In this document: piece after piece, positions 54,301-63,304 of the stretch | How positions within the stretch are numbered: position 1 is the stretch's first letter | Layout of the letters: the number at the start of each line of letters is the position of its first letter | Origin: Pyxidicoccus caerfyrddinensis | GTDB lineage: Bacteria > Myxococcota > Myxococcia > Myxococcales > Myxococcaceae | Length of the DNA: 64,000 bases | Reading direction: 5' to 3' | NCBI RefSeq assembly: GCF_010894405.1 | Contig: NZ_JAAIYA010000002.1 | Span: forward strand, 372,001-436,000 | Notes under the pieces: generated by a model | The model's database searches: none | Seen by the model: the letters and a program-made list of their open reading frames with translations, nothing else | What the model was told of the DNA's origin: nothing | Made by a program: the position numbers and the translations under genes

Positions 54301-56322
54301 GTGCAGCTCCGCGAGCGCGCCGGCGCAAGTCATGAGTGGCGTGTAGGCAATGCGCAATACCATCTGGGGATCGCGTTCTACATGATGGGAGACCTGACGG
54401 CCGCTGTCGCGCAGGGGCAGGCCCAATACCGTACGGGCAGGGAACTCGATGACGGTCGCGTGTGCGGCCTCGCGCTCGCCCTCTGGTCGTTGGCATCGGA
54501 CGGATTGATCCCGGGTGAGGTCATCGCGGCCGAACTCTCTCGTCCCGTCGAGGGCGTCGCGTATGGCCCCGGGCTTGGCAGGGTCTCACTGCTGCTCGCC
54601 GAGGGGGGCCGGCTCCTCCGGGTGCGAGAGCCCGGGCAGGCGGTGGCGGTCTTCGAACAAGCCATGCTGCATCTGAAGGACTTGAGGCTGACCATCCCCA
54701 TGCTCCAGTCCTTCATCCAGGCGCAACGCGTGGGGGCGATTCGGGAACAGGCCGCCCATGTGCCGTCGTGGGCCTTCTCCGTCCGCGCTGGACTGTTGAG
54801 CCAGGCCAGGGCCATTGCCCGGAGCGAGTGCCGTCGCCCGCAGCCCCTCCAGAACAACCTCGCGAGCATCTTCCGCGAGCTGGGACTGATTGCGGCGATG
54901 GAAGGACGGAATGCCCGGGCCCGCCGGTACTTCGGCCGGAGCCTCGCCATCGCCGAGCGACTCGGCATGCATTACGAGCGGGCCCGGACGCTGCTCGCCC
55001 GCGCCCAGGTGGGAGCGGTCGTGGGGTGGCCCGAGGCAGCCATGGATGCCGCCGACGGCGAAGAGGCACTGCGGCCGATGCGCGCGGCGCTGGAACCCGC
55101 CACCGTCGCCGAGGCTCCCGCGAGCCTGTCCCTGGTGGACCGGTTCCCGCGCATCCTGGCGGCGGGGCGCACCATCGCCTCGGCACTGACGCGAGAGGCG
55201 GTCATCTCGGCCGTGCGCGAGGCCGTGTCGGGACTGCTGCGCGGCGAGGACCCGGTGCTCGTCGAAGTCACTCCGGAGGGCTCGTTCATCCCCGCTGTGT
55301 CCGATGACCGGCTCAGCTCCTTCATGCGCCGGGCCCTGGAACTCGGACGTCCCTTCATTCCTTCCACGGAGGAGCTCGAGCGCGCGGGCTGCGTGGAGGA
55401 GCGCTCGGTGCTGTGCGCCCCCATCCTGGTGCGAGGGGAGGTGGCGGCCGTCTTCCGCGTCACCAACCACAAGCTGGCCGGAGCCTTCGGGCCGGAGGAA
55501 CTCCCCATCGCGGAGTACATCGCCACCCTGGCCGGCGCAGCGCTGGAGAATGCTCGGGGCTTCTCCGAGGTGAACGCCCTCTCCGAGGAGCGCGAGCGGC
55601 TGTACCAGCAGGCGCAGGCCGCGCTGCGCAAGCGCGACGAGTTCCTCGCCGTGGCCTCGCACGAACTGCGCACGCCCTTCACGCCCATGCGCCTCTACAT
55701 GCAGGGACTGCTCGGCGCGCTGAAGAATCCGACCCGGGCCGCGAACGTGGAGTCCTGGGTGACGAAGCTGGAGACGGCCAACGCGCGGCTGCAGCGGCTG
55801 GCAAAGCTGGTGGAGGACCTGTTCGACGTGTCCCGCATGTCCGAGGGCCGGCTGCCCGTGCGCCGTGCACCGGTGGACCTGGCCGCGCTCACGGTGGAGG
55901 CGGTGGACCGGTGGAAGGACGAGCTGGCGCGCGTGAAGTGTGAATACACGCTGGAGGCACCCGAGCCGGTGGTGGGGAGCTGGGACGGGGTGCGCCTGGA
56001 GCAGGTGCTCGACAACCTGCTGGGCAACGCCATGAAGTATGGGCCCGGCAAGCCCATCCACGTCTCCATCCAACGACATGGGGAGCACGCGCTACTCGTG
56101 GTGCGCGACGAGGGGATGGGCATCGCCCCCGAGGACCAGCCCCGCATCTTCGAGAAGTTCGAGCGCGCGGTGTCGGAGAACTACGGGGGCTTCGGGCTGG
56201 GGCTGTGGATTTCGCGCGAGGTGGTGCGCGGGCTCGGTGGCCGCATCCTCGTGGACAGCATGCCCGGCCAGGGGGCGACGTTCACGGTGGAGCTCCCGCT
56301 CGCGGCGCCTCCCGGCCCCTGA
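51316..56322 (+). CDS. Hybrid sensor: pseudokinase, ATPase, helical repeats, GAF and histidine kinase
   Basis: A 1668-residue protein, start [10 protein letters not shown] with GGAGG eight bases upstream. The N-terminal Ser/Thr kinase-like domain keeps Lys in VVVKTAP and DFG near 164, but the catalytic loop reads [11 protein letters not shown], with His144 in place of the catalytic Asp, so phosphotransfer is doubtful. An AAA/NTPase domain follows ([16 protein letters not shown], about 340), then a long TPR-like region, a GAF domain (about 1270-1415) and a histidine kinase: phosphoacceptor His1449 in [12 protein letters not shown]-box [11 protein letters not shown]-boxes [11 protein letters not shown] and [12 protein letters not shown]. 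This layout is known as the trifunctional kinase/ATPase/histidine kinase type. No partner response regulator is adjacent. Confidence 0.88.
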   Translation: MQTSGERTPGREDTSSLLLEGRFLKHQCLHQQGALQTWRGKDLVTRAPVVVKTAPLHALKVGAFERMLRDDDALRELHSPWLSPPLHSGLQGEWLFRVSRDAPTGTLAERLSKGPLSLQETLLLGRGLLRALREAHAQRVPHRHLKPSNVVIAPEGTFEDATLIDFGLALEDLREPSLLALPLTAIQHLAPEQLGLVTAVPGPASDLYAVGLMLFESLAGALPFPGETLGRLLRQHLRTVPELRARGLSVPRALEQVVQHLLREEPCERYQSAEGALRDLEEISSELARGLTEPAVVVGRTERHLRLTEPSFIGRAPEVEALEGALSSAARGQGGLVFVEGASGGGKTMLLDELARRGLSRGARVFRGQALDRAAPQPLQTLMGVLQDLASAVKRTPALAKALSAGAGTRLGAVCAGDPELRELLKLPVVACQAGGPEGLGEGRAVRALAAVLDVLGDAETPALVLLDDCQWSDELTLKLLASLSASAAEVPGVERFFTVVAAFRTEAVPEGHPLRRMAPMLRVPLAPLAPPDVQDLVESMAGRLPDEAMEVVVRLSEGNPFMAAAIVRGLVESGALEPEAPGWRVVPERLAEVRSSRRAASLLLGRLALLSEEARSLLAAGAILGREFEVDLAAVLAQRSPEQAAVALEDARQRHLLWAVPPMGRYTFAHDRIREALLEQLPAEEQRALHLTAALELERRAPEGSFELAWHFEAAGAPERAWPHALKSAEVARSKHTLDVAERYYRLADRGAVEADDATKLVILEGLGDVLRIRGSEEAEPTYARAQCFATTRLDRARIEGHRSKVAFTRFEMLAGYDRLERALRLIGQRVPAGLLSRAVLLLWALVVHMVHALLLKWRARPLPPLEGEALLAAQLLTHLMSVYSTRRYSLFASWWAHMRGLNIAERHAPSPELATAYANQGATLALSTQAIPWVPTLLANLALARGRTYFQRALALREEFGDAYQHADTQYLYQVTLLQCARYAESVEAGLRSVQLRERAGASHEWRVGNAQYHLGIAFYMMGDLTAAVAQGQAQYRTGRELDDGRVCGLALALWSLASDGLIPGEVIAAELSRPVEGVAYGPGLGRVSLLLAEGGRLLRVREPGQAVAVFEQAMLHLKDLRLTIPMLQSFIQAQRVGAIREQAAHVPSWAFSVRAGLLSQARAIARSECRRPQPLQNNLASIFRELGLIAAMEGRNARARRYFGRSLAIAERLGMHYERARTLLARAQVGAVVGWPEAAMDAADGEEALRPMRAALEPATVAEAPASLSLVDRFPRILAAGRTIASALTREAVISAVREAVSGLLRGEDPVLVEVTPEGSFIPAVSDDRLSSFMRRALELGRPFIPSTEELERAGCVEERSVLCAPILVRGEVAAVFRVTNHKLAGAFGPEELPIAEYIATLAGAALENARGFSEVNALSEERERLYQQAQAALRKRDEFLAVASHELRTPFTPMRLYMQGLLGALKNPTRAANVESWVTKLETANARLQRLAKLVEDLFDVSRMSEGRLPVRRAPVDLAALTVEAVDRWKDELARVKCEYTLEAPEPVVGSWDGVRLEQVLDNLLGNAMKYGPGKPIHVSIQRHGEHALLVVRDEGMGIAPEDQPRIFEKFERAVSENYGGFGLGLWISREVVRGLGGRILVDSMPGQGATFTVELPLAAPPGP

Positions 56323-56341
56323 CGCGCCCCGGCGGCTCTCG

Positions 56342-56797
56342 TCACCAGCCCGAGCCGGCCACCTGCCGGGTGGGGACGTTGATGCGGTTGAACATGTTGA
56401 CCATGGCGACGTACATGACGAGCTGCGCGAGCGCGGGCTCCTCGTAGTACCGCGCGGCCTCCTTCCAGACGTCGTCGGGCACCGGGTCCGGGCGGTCACT
56501 GAGCCGGGTGGCGGATTCGGCGAACGCCAGTGCCGCGCGCTCGGCGTCGTTGAAGTGCGGCGACTCCCTCCACGTCGCCACCGCGAAGAGGCGCTCATCC
56601 GTCTCGCCCGCCTTGCGGGCTTCGCGCACGCCCAGGTCCACGCAGAAGGCGCAGCCGTTGATTTGACTGGCGCGCAGGTGGACGAGCTCGAGCGTGTGTG
56701 CGGGCACGCCGCCCTGCTTCAAGGCCTTCGCCAGCGCCATCAGCGCCTGCAGGGCCTCGGGGTGGAGCATCGCGGGGTTCTTCATTCGTGCTTGCAT
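56342..56797 (-). CDS. AhpD/carboxymuconolactone decarboxylase-like protein, ECF41 partner
   Basis: A 151-residue protein of the AhpD/CMD fold. QINGCAFCVDLGVREARKAG carries the CxxC; the His that normally follows three residues on (CxxCxxxH) is Gly here, so peroxidase relay activity may be altered. ERLFAVATWRES and FNDAERAALAFAES are typical. Start at 56797 (MQARMKN) is preferred, since AAGGAG lies six bases before it; the ATG at 56803 would abut the Shine-Dalgarno. ECF41 sigma factors are known to lie next to such genes and control them, and a matching promoter is present in the intergenic region. Confidence 0.84.
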   Translation of the reverse strand: MQARMKNPAMLHPEALQALMALAKALKQGGVPAHTLELVHLRASQINGCAFCVDLGVREARKAGETDERLFAVATWRESPHFNDAERAALAFAESATRLSDRPDPVPDDVWKEAARYYEEPALAQLVMYVAMVNMFNRINVPTRQVAGSGW

Positions 56798-56836
56798 GGC
56801 CATCTCCTTCGGGGTTCATCGGGCTTTCACAGGGAT

Positions 56837-56863
56837 GACGAATCGCGAAAAGGAGATGTGACC
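56837..56863 (-). promoter_or_regulatory. ECF41-type promoter for the AhpD-like gene
   Basis: On the minus strand GGTCACA (56863-56857), a 16-bp spacer, then CGTC (56840-56837). The published ECF41 consensus, as I recall, is TGTCACA, 16-17 bp, CGTC, so there is one mismatch. It points at the AhpD-like gene, 39-43 bp upstream of its ATG. The site overlaps the ribosome binding region of the sigma factor gene on the other strand. Confidence 0.62.
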
Positions 56864-56864
56864 G

Positions 56865-57752
56865 ATGGACGAGCAAAAGGGGTTGGCGGAGCGATTCGAG
56901 GCGCACCGAACCCACCTGCGCGGGGTGGCCTACCGGATGCTCGGCTCGCTGGGCGAGGCGGAGGACGCCGTCCAGGAGTCCTGGTTCCGGCTCAGCCGCG
57001 CCGACACCAGCGGCGTGGAGAACCTCGGGGGCTGGCTGACCACCGTCGTCTCTCGGGTGTGCATGGACCTGCTGCGCGCCCGCGAGGCCCGGCGCGAGGA
57101 ACCCCAGGGCGTGCACCTGCCCGAGCCCCTCGTCAACCGCGAGGGCGGAGCCTCCCCCGAGCAGGAGGCGCTGATGGCGGACTCCGTGGGCCTCGCGCTG
57201 CTCGTGGTCCTCGACACCCTGGGGCCCGCCGAGCGCGTCGCCTTCGTGCTGCACGACCTCTTCTCCCTGCCCTTCGAGGAGATTGCGCCCATCGTCGGGC
57301 GCGCCCCGGCCGCCACCCGGCAGCTCGCGAGCCGCGCGCGCCGCCGCGTGCAGGGCGCCGCCGCGATTCCCGAGGGCGAGCTCGCCCCCCAGCGCGAAGC
57401 CGTCAACGCCTTCCTCGCGGCCCTGCGCGCCGGGGACCTGGACGCGCTGCTCGCGGTGTTGGACCCGGACGTCGTGCTCCGTGCCGACAGCGCCTCCGTC
57501 CCGCCGGGCGTGCCGACGGAGCTTCGCGGTGCACGGACCGCGGCCACGCTGGCGCTCAAGGTGTCGCGCGGCGCCGTCTACGCGCGGCCCGCGCTCGTGG
57601 ATGGGGCGGTGGGCCTCATCGTGGCCCCTCGCGGCCGGCTGCTCCGCGCCCTGCGCTTCACGCTCATGCACGGGAAGGTCGTACAGATTGACGTTGTCGC
57701 CGAGCCGGCGAGCCTTCGCGAGCTGGACCTGGGGGTCCTCGACACGCGATGA
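56865..57752 (+). CDS. ECF41-type (SigJ-like) sigma factor with SnoaL-like C-terminal domain
   Basis: A 295-residue extracytoplasmic-function sigma factor. Region 2 (about 10-75): FEAHRTHLRGVAYRMLGSL, EDAVQESWFRLSR. Region 4 (about 110-165): LDTLGPAERVAFVLHDLF, IAPIVGRAPAATRQLASRAR. The C-terminal 115 residues are a SnoaL/NTF2-like domain (AVNAFLAALRAGDLDALLAVLDPDV), the hallmark of ECF41, where it replaces a separate anti-sigma factor. Start follows AAGGAGATGTGACCG. Divergent from the AhpD-like gene. Confidence 0.9.
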   Translation: MDEQKGLAERFEAHRTHLRGVAYRMLGSLGEAEDAVQESWFRLSRADTSGVENLGGWLTTVVSRVCMDLLRAREARREEPQGVHLPEPLVNREGGASPEQEALMADSVGLALLVVLDTLGPAERVAFVLHDLFSLPFEEIAPIVGRAPAATRQLASRARRRVQGAAAIPEGELAPQREAVNAFLAALRAGDLDALLAVLDPDVVLRADSASVPPGVPTELRGARTAATLALKVSRGAVYARPALVDGAVGLIVAPRGRLLRALRFTLMHGKVVQIDVVAEPASLRELDLGVLDTR

Positions 57753-57867
57753 GTCCGCGGCCCGGGCGCGCCTGCCCGGCTGGTGGGCGGCCAGCCCCTT
57801 CCCGGCGCGGCCCTGGCGGAGGTGGACGCGTCCCGTGGGGGTTCTGACCCAAGGGGATTCGCTCAAC

Positions 57868-60057
57868 ATGCCCATGGAACCCGCCGTGCCCTTGCCGCAG
57901 GACCCGTCCAAGGAGGAAGGCCCACGGTCGCTCTCCACCGCGCCCACGCTCGAGGAGGCCCTCTTCCTCCTCGCGGAGACGGCGCGCGGTCTGGTCCGGG
58001 CACACCAGGCCACGGTGACGGTGGGGGCCGACGCCAGCCGGCCGCATGGCATGTTCGCCACGTCGCTGTCGAAGGCCTACCAGGCGTGGGGCGGCTACTC
58101 GGTTCCACCCCCGGGCTCCAGCATGCCGCCCCCTCGCACGGAGAAGACGCGGCTGCGGCTGGAGCACGGCGGGCGCGAGCCGCTCCCTTCCTGGGAGGCC
58201 CGCCCGGCCCCGTCGCGGGGCTGGCTGTCGGTGCCCCTGCAGGGCGCCACGGGCACCCTCCAGGTCTTCGACGCGGAGTCCGGGAAGGACTTCACGCCGG
58301 AGGACGAGGCCGCGCTCAACAGCCTGGTGGACCTGGCGGGCATGGCGCTGGAGGCCGTGCGGCTGCGCGAGGAGCGCGCAGCCCTGCGCAAGAAGCTCCA
58401 CCAGTCCGAGGAGCGCTTCCAGGCGCTCGTCCGCGCGTCGAAGCAGGTGGTGTGGACGGCGGACGCGCAGGGCGCCATCACCCGGCTGTGCACCACCTGG
58501 GGCGACTTCACCGGGCAGGAGCATGCTCAGTACGCCGGCTGGGGATGGATGTCCGCCATCCACCCGGAGGACCAGGCCCGGGTGGCGGACGTGGTGCGCC
58601 GCACCGCCCTGATGGGCGGCAACTACGAGTGCGAGTACCGGCTGCGCCGCAGCGACGGCTCGTACTTCTCCACCCTGGCGCGCGGCGTGCCGCTGCTGAA
58701 CGAGGACGGCACCGCGCGTGAATGGGTGGGCATCAACACCCGTCTCTCTCCGGCGCGCAATGGCGAGGGCGAGCTGGAGCGGCTGCTGCGCGAGGAGCAG
58801 GCGGCGCGCACCCTGGCGGAGGCCGCCGAGCAGCGCGCGGCCTTCCTCTCCGAGGCGAGCCGCGTGCTGACCTCCTCCTCGCTCGACCCGAAGGCGACGC
58901 TCGATGCGCTCGCGTGGCTCACCGTGCCCACGATGGCGGACTGGTGCTTCGTGGACGTCGTGGACGACTCGGGCATCGTGCAGCGCATGTCGGTGGCGCA
59001 CGCGGAGGCCGGGGCCGAGGCGCTCGCCCGGGAGGCGCGCGACTTCCCGCCCGGCGCCCCCGGCTCCAATCACCCCACCACGCGCGTGGTGCGCAGCGCC
59101 GAGTCCGTGCTGGTGGACGACGTCTCCGACGCGTGGCTGCGCAAGGTGTCGGTGAGCGAGCGGCACTACGAGGTCATGCGCGCGGTGGGCTTCCACTGCA
59201 TCATGTCCGTCCCGCTGCTGGCGCGGGGGCGCTCGCTGGGTGCGCTCACCTTCCTCGCGGTGCGGCCCTCGCGGCGCTACACGCAGGCGGACCTGGTCAC
59301 CGCGCAGGACCTCGCGCGCCGGGCCGCGCTGCTGCTGGACAACGCCATCCTCTACCGCGAGGCCCGCAAGTCGGTGCTCCTGCGCGACGAGTTCCTCTCC
59401 ATCGCCAGCCATGAGTTGAAGACGCCGCTCACGCCGCTGCAGCTGCGCCTCCAGTCGCTGCGGCGGGAGACGCAGAAGGGCACGCCCTCCATCCCCACGG
59501 CGACGGTGGCCTCTCAATTGGAAGTGGTGCAGCGGCAGGTGACGAAGCTGTCGGCGCTGGTCAACGGGCTGTTGGACGTGTCCCGCATCTCCAGCGGGCG
59601 GCTGACGCTGGACCGCGAGCCCATGGACCTGGCCGAGCTGGCGCGCGACGTGGTGTCCCGCTTCTCGCTCCCGGCCAACCAGGCCGGGTGCCCGGTGACG
59701 CTGCACGCGCGGGACGACATGCGCGGCAGTTGGGACAGGCTGCGGGTGGACCAGGTGGTGACCAACCTGCTCACCAACGCGCTCAAGTACGGCGCGGGCA
59801 AGCCCGTGCACCTGTCGCTCTCCGGAGACGAGGCGCACGTGCGAATCGTGGTGGAGGACTCGGGCATCGGCATCGCGCCCGAGCACCTGTCGCGCATCTT
59901 CGAGCGCTTCGGCCGCGCCGTCAGCGAGCGGCACTACGGGGGGCTCGGGCTGGGGCTCTACATCACCCGGCAGATTGTCGAGTCCCACGGCGGGGAGGTC
60001 CACGTCCACAGCACGCCCGGACAGGGCAGCCGCTTCGAGGTGGTCCTCCCACGCTGA
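57868..60057 (+). CDS. GAF-PAS-GAF sensor histidine kinase
   Basis: A 729-residue soluble histidine kinase. An N-terminal GAF-like domain (about 25-165), a PAS domain (about 180-300, EERFQALVRASKQVVWTAD, GWMSAIHPEDQARVADVV), a second GAF domain (about 325-490, VGFHCIMSVPLLARGRSLG), then HisKA with phosphoacceptor His515 in SIASHELKTPLTPLQ, N-box VTNLLTNALKYG, and G-boxes EDSGIGIAPEHL and GLGLGLYITRQIV. No membrane segments, so it senses a cytoplasmic cue. The start MPMEPAVPLPQ is preceded by AAGGGG. It follows the ECF sigma gene by 115 bp. No response regulator lies next to it. Confidence 0.87.
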   Translation: MPMEPAVPLPQDPSKEEGPRSLSTAPTLEEALFLLAETARGLVRAHQATVTVGADASRPHGMFATSLSKAYQAWGGYSVPPPGSSMPPPRTEKTRLRLEHGGREPLPSWEARPAPSRGWLSVPLQGATGTLQVFDAESGKDFTPEDEAALNSLVDLAGMALEAVRLREERAALRKKLHQSEERFQALVRASKQVVWTADAQGAITRLCTTWGDFTGQEHAQYAGWGWMSAIHPEDQARVADVVRRTALMGGNYECEYRLRRSDGSYFSTLARGVPLLNEDGTAREWVGINTRLSPARNGEGELERLLREEQAARTLAEAAEQRAAFLSEASRVLTSSSLDPKATLDALAWLTVPTMADWCFVDVVDDSGIVQRMSVAHAEAGAEALAREARDFPPGAPGSNHPTTRVVRSAESVLVDDVSDAWLRKVSVSERHYEVMRAVGFHCIMSVPLLARGRSLGALTFLAVRPSRRYTQADLVTAQDLARRAALLLDNAILYREARKSVLLRDEFLSIASHELKTPLTPLQLRLQSLRRETQKGTPSIPTATVASQLEVVQRQVTKLSALVNGLLDVSRISSGRLTLDREPMDLAELARDVVSRFSLPANQAGCPVTLHARDDMRGSWDRLRVDQVVTNLLTNALKYGAGKPVHLSLSGDEAHVRIVVEDSGIGIAPEHLSRIFERFGRAVSERHYGGLGLGLYITRQIVESHGGEVHVHSTPGQGSRFEVVLPR

Positions 60058-60066
60058 GAAGCCGCG

Positions 60067-61194
60067 TCAGCTCCCCATCCGCGCCCGGAGGCGGTCCTTC
60101 ACGCGGGGGAAGTCCTCCGGGGCCTTCACCGGCTCGAAGCGGCTGATGGCCGGGTCCACGCGCTCCACCTCGATGAACGTCACGGGCAGCAGCGGCTGGC
60201 CGTCCGGCCGGGTGAGGCTGCTGGCCTCCGCCGTCACCTGCTCCAGCTGAATCACCGACTGGCCGTCCACCTTCTTGGTGACGACGCGGTAGGGGATGGG
60301 GATGGCCTTGTCGAGCAGGGGCTCCAAATCGAAGGTGATGTTGTTGGTGGAGATGGTGGCGTGCTTCGTCGGGTCCACCTTCTCCACGAGCTGGAGCATG
60401 CCGTTGAGCCGCACCGGCGCGGCGCCCGCGTCCAGCGCGCCGCCGGGGTTGGCGCGCGGGGTGACTTCCACCGTCATCTGCTTGCCCAGCTCCTGGTGCA
60501 TGCCGATGACGGCCGGGTCCAGCGTGGCGGCGAGGTTGTCCACGTTGGAGAAGTAGACGTGCCGCACGCCCTGCTTGCGCAGCGCCTCGCCCACGCCGCT
60601 CTCGCGCAGGGCGCGGAAGACGTCGCCGTGGCCCGACGGCGCGAAGGACAGCTGGCCTTCCGCGTCCCGCCACAGCTCGTGCGAGGCGGTGAGGCGCGGC
60701 AGCATCCGCTGGCGGAACAGGTGCACGTTCTTCGTCTGGCCCGTCTTCTTCAGGTGCTCCTCGATGCCGTCGTGCGTGAGGTACGACGTCATCACCGCCA
60801 TGGGCACCGGGCGCCCGAAGCGCTCCTCCAGGCGGCGGCCCTCCTCAAGCTTGATGTCCAGGAAGGTGCGGTCGCCGTAGACGGGCACCAGCGCCTTCAC
60901 CGCGCCGCCGAAGCGCGTGCCCGCGCCGCCGGCGACGATGAGGGCGGCCACCTGGCCCTTGCGGAACGCCTCCTCGCCGCGCGCGCGGTACTTCTCGTAG
61001 GCGGGCGTGCCCGGGCGGGGCAGGGGCTGGACGTCGCCTTCGTGGAGCGGCTGCAGCGCGCTGGTGGGCGCCGCGGCCTCGGCGAGCTCCCCGCGCTTGA
61101 GGCGGGCGAGCAGGTCGCGAAAGCTGGCGACGTCGAAGCCGTCGCGCGCGAGCTGGGGACTTTCGAGTTCCACGTCGGTCTTTTCAGAGGACAT
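60067..61194 (-). CDS. UTP-glucose-1-phosphate uridylyltransferase family protein (UDPGP type)
   Basis: A 375-residue nucleotidyltransferase of the eukaryote-like UDPGP family. [21 protein letters not shown] is the nucleotide-binding loop, [18 protein letters not shown] and [15 protein letters not shown] follow, and [16 protein letters not shown] is the metal/UTP region. AxxxNNITF-type [16 protein letters not shown]-like text occurs near residue 280. It probably makes UDP-glucose or a related UDP-sugar. ATG 61194 gives [14 protein letters not shown]; upstream in-frame sequence overlaps the divergent SDR gene and is non-coding. Confidence 0.85.
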   Translation of the reverse strand: MSSEKTDVELESPQLARDGFDVASFRDLLARLKRGELAEAAAPTSALQPLHEGDVQPLPRPGTPAYEKYRARGEEAFRKGQVAALIVAGGAGTRFGGAVKALVPVYGDRTFLDIKLEEGRRLEERFGRPVPMAVMTSYLTHDGIEEHLKKTGQTKNVHLFRQRMLPRLTASHELWRDAEGQLSFAPSGHGDVFRALRESGVGEALRKQGVRHVYFSNVDNLAATLDPAVIGMHQELGKQMTVEVTPRANPGGALDAGAAPVRLNGMLQLVEKVDPTKHATISTNNITFDLEPLLDKAIPIPYRVVTKKVDGQSVIQLEQVTAEASSLTRPDGQPLLPVTFIEVERVDPAISRFEPVKAPEDFPRVKDRLRARMGS

Positions 61195-61266
61195 GGGGGA
61201 AGGCTTTCCCGCCCGCGTGCATGAATGCAATGCCAAAAGATATAAGGTGCCCCAGGAGGCAACACC

Positions 61267-62049
61267 ATGTCGCGCAAAGTGGCTCTCATCACCGGCGCCT
61301 CGGCCGGACTCGGCGAGCAGTTCGCGCAGTGTTTTGCCCGGGACGGACACGACGTCATCCTGGTGGCGCGCGGCGCCGCGCGGCTGGAGGCGCTCGCGGC
61401 GAAGCTGGAGAAGGAGCACGGGGGCAAGGCCCACGTGCTGCCGGCGGACCTGGGCCAGCCGGACGCGCCCGAGAAGCTCTTCGAGGCGGTGCGAGCGAAG
61501 GGGCTGACGGTGGACTTCCTCGTCAACAACGCGGGCTTCGGCTCCGCCGGCCCGTTCCTGGAGCAGGACCTGGCGCGTGAGGCGGAGATGGTGCAGGTCA
61601 ACTGCACCGCCCTGCTGAAGCTGACGCACCTGTTCGCGCGGCCCATGCGCGAGCGCGGCGCCGGGCGCATCCTCAACATCGCCTCCACCGCCGGCTTCCA
61701 GCCCGGGCCGTACATGGCGACGTACTACGCGACCAAGGCCTTCGTGATGTCGCTGTCGGAGGCGCTCGCGTTCGAGCTGAAGGGCACCGGGGTGACGGTG
61801 ACGTGCCACTGCCCCGGCGCGACGCAGACGGAGTTCGCCCAGCGGGCGGGCAACGACAAGTCGCGCCTGTTCCAGCGCTCCGGCGTGGCGAAGGCGCCGG
61901 ACGTGGCCGCCCACGCCTACGCGGCGATGATGCGCGGGCGCGTGCTCTCCGTGCACGGCGCGCTCAACTCGCTGGGCGCATTCATGGTGCGCTTCAGCCC
62001 CCGCTTCGCCGTGCGCTCCGTCGCGGCGAACCTCAACCAGCAGGCCTGA
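61267..62049 (+). CDS. Short-chain dehydrogenase/reductase
   Basis: A 260-residue classical [56 protein letters not shown] with the active Ser, and YYATKAF giving YxxxK. This subtype (with CPGATQTEF and a C-terminal [10 protein letters not shown]) is like the DltE/YqjQ-type SDRs of unknown substrate. It is divergent from the UDPGP gene by 72 bp and converges with the outer membrane protein gene. Confidence 0.87.
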   Translation: MSRKVALITGASAGLGEQFAQCFARDGHDVILVARGAARLEALAAKLEKEHGGKAHVLPADLGQPDAPEKLFEAVRAKGLTVDFLVNNAGFGSAGPFLEQDLAREAEMVQVNCTALLKLTHLFARPMRERGAGRILNIASTAGFQPGPYMATYYATKAFVMSLSEALAFELKGTGVTVTCHCPGATQTEFAQRAGNDKSRLFQRSGVAKAPDVAAHAYAAMMRGRVLSVHGALNSLGAFMVRFSPRFAVRSVAANLNQQA

Positions 62050-62082
62050 GGCGGGCGGCACGGGGCCGCCCCCCTCGTGCCG

Positions 62083-62709
62083 TCAGTTGAACGTCGCGGA
62101 CAGGAAGACCATGCCGTTGACGACGTTCCACTTCAGGCTGTCGTCCTTCTCGGGCACCCGGCCGAGCGCGAGCTCGGCGCCGACGCCCAGGCCCCAGTTC
62201 TTGCTCACCCACCACTCCTTGCCGATGCCCAGGTGGAGGCCGCCGCCCACGTCCGTCTCGGCAATCTTCTCGCCGTCCTCGTCGATGGTGAGCTGGGCGA
62301 ACGAGAGCGCGCCGGACAGGTACACGTTGGCGGGCATGAGGTAGTAGGTGAAGCCCACGCCGAGCGCCCCGTAGTTCTGGCTCACGTCTTCGTCCTGGCC
62401 CTCGATGGTCACGTCGCCCACCTCGATGTCCGGGCTGGGCACGGACGTGCCGAAGAGCTTCCCGTAGAGGATGAAGTTGCGCGTCAGCGCGGCGCCGACT
62501 TCGGCGTTGATGCCGGCCGCGCCGCCCTTGATGGCCAGGTCCTCGCCCACCACGGAAGCGCGGCTGTAGCCACCGCCCACCTGCAGGCGCAGGTAGAAGC
62601 CGTCGTGCTCGTGGTAGCCGTCACCGCCGTCGTGGCCGTCCTGGTCCCGGGCGCTCGCCGCGGTCGCCGTGAGCAGCACTGCCGAGACAATCCAAGAAGT
62701 GTGTCGCAT
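62083..62709 (-). CDS. Outer membrane beta-barrel protein
   Basis: A 208-residue protein with signal peptide MRHTSWIVSAVLLTATAASA (cleavage near residue 20), an Asp/His/Gly-rich segment (DQDGHDGGDGYHEHDG) that could bind metal, and alternating aromatic/polar beta-strands such as GFYLRLQVGGGYSRAS, GALGVGFTYYLMPANVYLSG and GGGLHLGIGKEWWVSKNWG. The last residues are ATFN; a terminal aromatic is missing by one. It fits the small OmpA/OprF-like barrel group. Start ATG 62709 after AAGGAATCTCTTC. Confidence 0.82.
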   Translation of the reverse strand: MRHTSWIVSAVLLTATAASARDQDGHDGGDGYHEHDGFYLRLQVGGGYSRASVVGEDLAIKGGAAGINAEVGAALTRNFILYGKLFGTSVPSPDIEVGDVTIEGQDEDVSQNYGALGVGFTYYLMPANVYLSGALSFAQLTIDEDGEKIAETDVGGGLHLGIGKEWWVSKNWGLGVGAELALGRVPEKDDSLKWNVVNGMVFLSATFN

Positions 62710-62842
62710 GAAGAGATTCCTTGAGCAGAGTGAGCCCGCCCGGCCAGGGGCACCGACGTTATGCAGCAGGACGGTGGGCGAAGGCCAATATTCACGCGGA
62801 GCGCCGTGAGTCCTCCAGGCGTCTCGGGTAGCCTGCCTGCTC

Positions 62843-62908
62843 ATGGTGACCCCCCCGGACGCGCGCGTGCTGGAGCCGCTGACCCTGGACCGGGTGGTGC
62901 CGTCATGA
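62843..62908 (+). CDS. Possible 21-codon leader ORF coupled to the small membrane protein gene
   Basis: ATG at 62843 starts MVTPPDARVLEPLTLDRVV followed by Pro-Ser and a TGA that overlaps the next ATG (ATGA at 62905-62908). G/C at third positions is high, as in real genes here. It may be a small protein, a translational leader, or the remnant of a longer gene. No good ribosome binding site is visible. Confidence 0.3.
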   Translation: MVTPPDARVLEPLTLDRVVPS

Positions 62909-63222
62909 ACATCGCCGTCCGGGGACTGCTCGTCGCGGCGGCGACCTTCGCGGGCAGTCTCTTCATCTCCGGTGCGTGGCTGATGGTGGGGCTGTTGATT
63001 GCGGGCAAGGCGATGGGCGCGCGCGCGGGCTTCGGGATGATGGTGACGCTCGCCCTGACGGCGGCCACCTTCCTGGCGGGCATCGCCGTCGTCTACCGGG
63101 GGCTGGGCCGCGTGGGTGTGCCGGGGAACGCGCGGCTCGTGAGCGTGGGGGCGTACGGGCTCGTCGCCCTGGGGACGCTGGCGCTTCTGGCCTTCATGAC
63201 CCTGGTTGCCTTCAACCGCTGA
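62905..63222 (+). CDS. Small membrane protein with three helices
   Basis: A 105-residue protein of unknown function: MNIAVRGLLVAAATFAGSL, then AWLMVGLLIAGKAM, MMVTLALTAATFLAGIAVV and YGLVALGTLALLAFMTLVAF are hydrophobic stretches, giving three or four membrane helices. No motif is recognised. The ATG at 62905 overlaps a possible short upstream ORF. It precedes the hydratase/decarboxylase gene by 82 bp. Confidence 0.62.
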   Translation: MNIAVRGLLVAAATFAGSLFISGAWLMVGLLIAGKAMGARAGFGMMVTLALTAATFLAGIAVVYRGLGRVGVPGNARLVSVGAYGLVALGTLALLAFMTLVAFNR

Positions 63223-63304
63223 CAGTGCGGCACGGCGTGCTTGCGCGCCCGCGCGCGGGTGCCAGAAGCTCGCCGGCCACGTTTGACCAGAGAGAGGGAC
63301 GGGG

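Noticed and set aside
57664-60009. 781-codon minus-strand open frame opposite the histidine kinase
   Set aside because: His/Arg/Gly-rich translation without motifs, on top of a kinase with all catalytic boxes; an antisense shadow.
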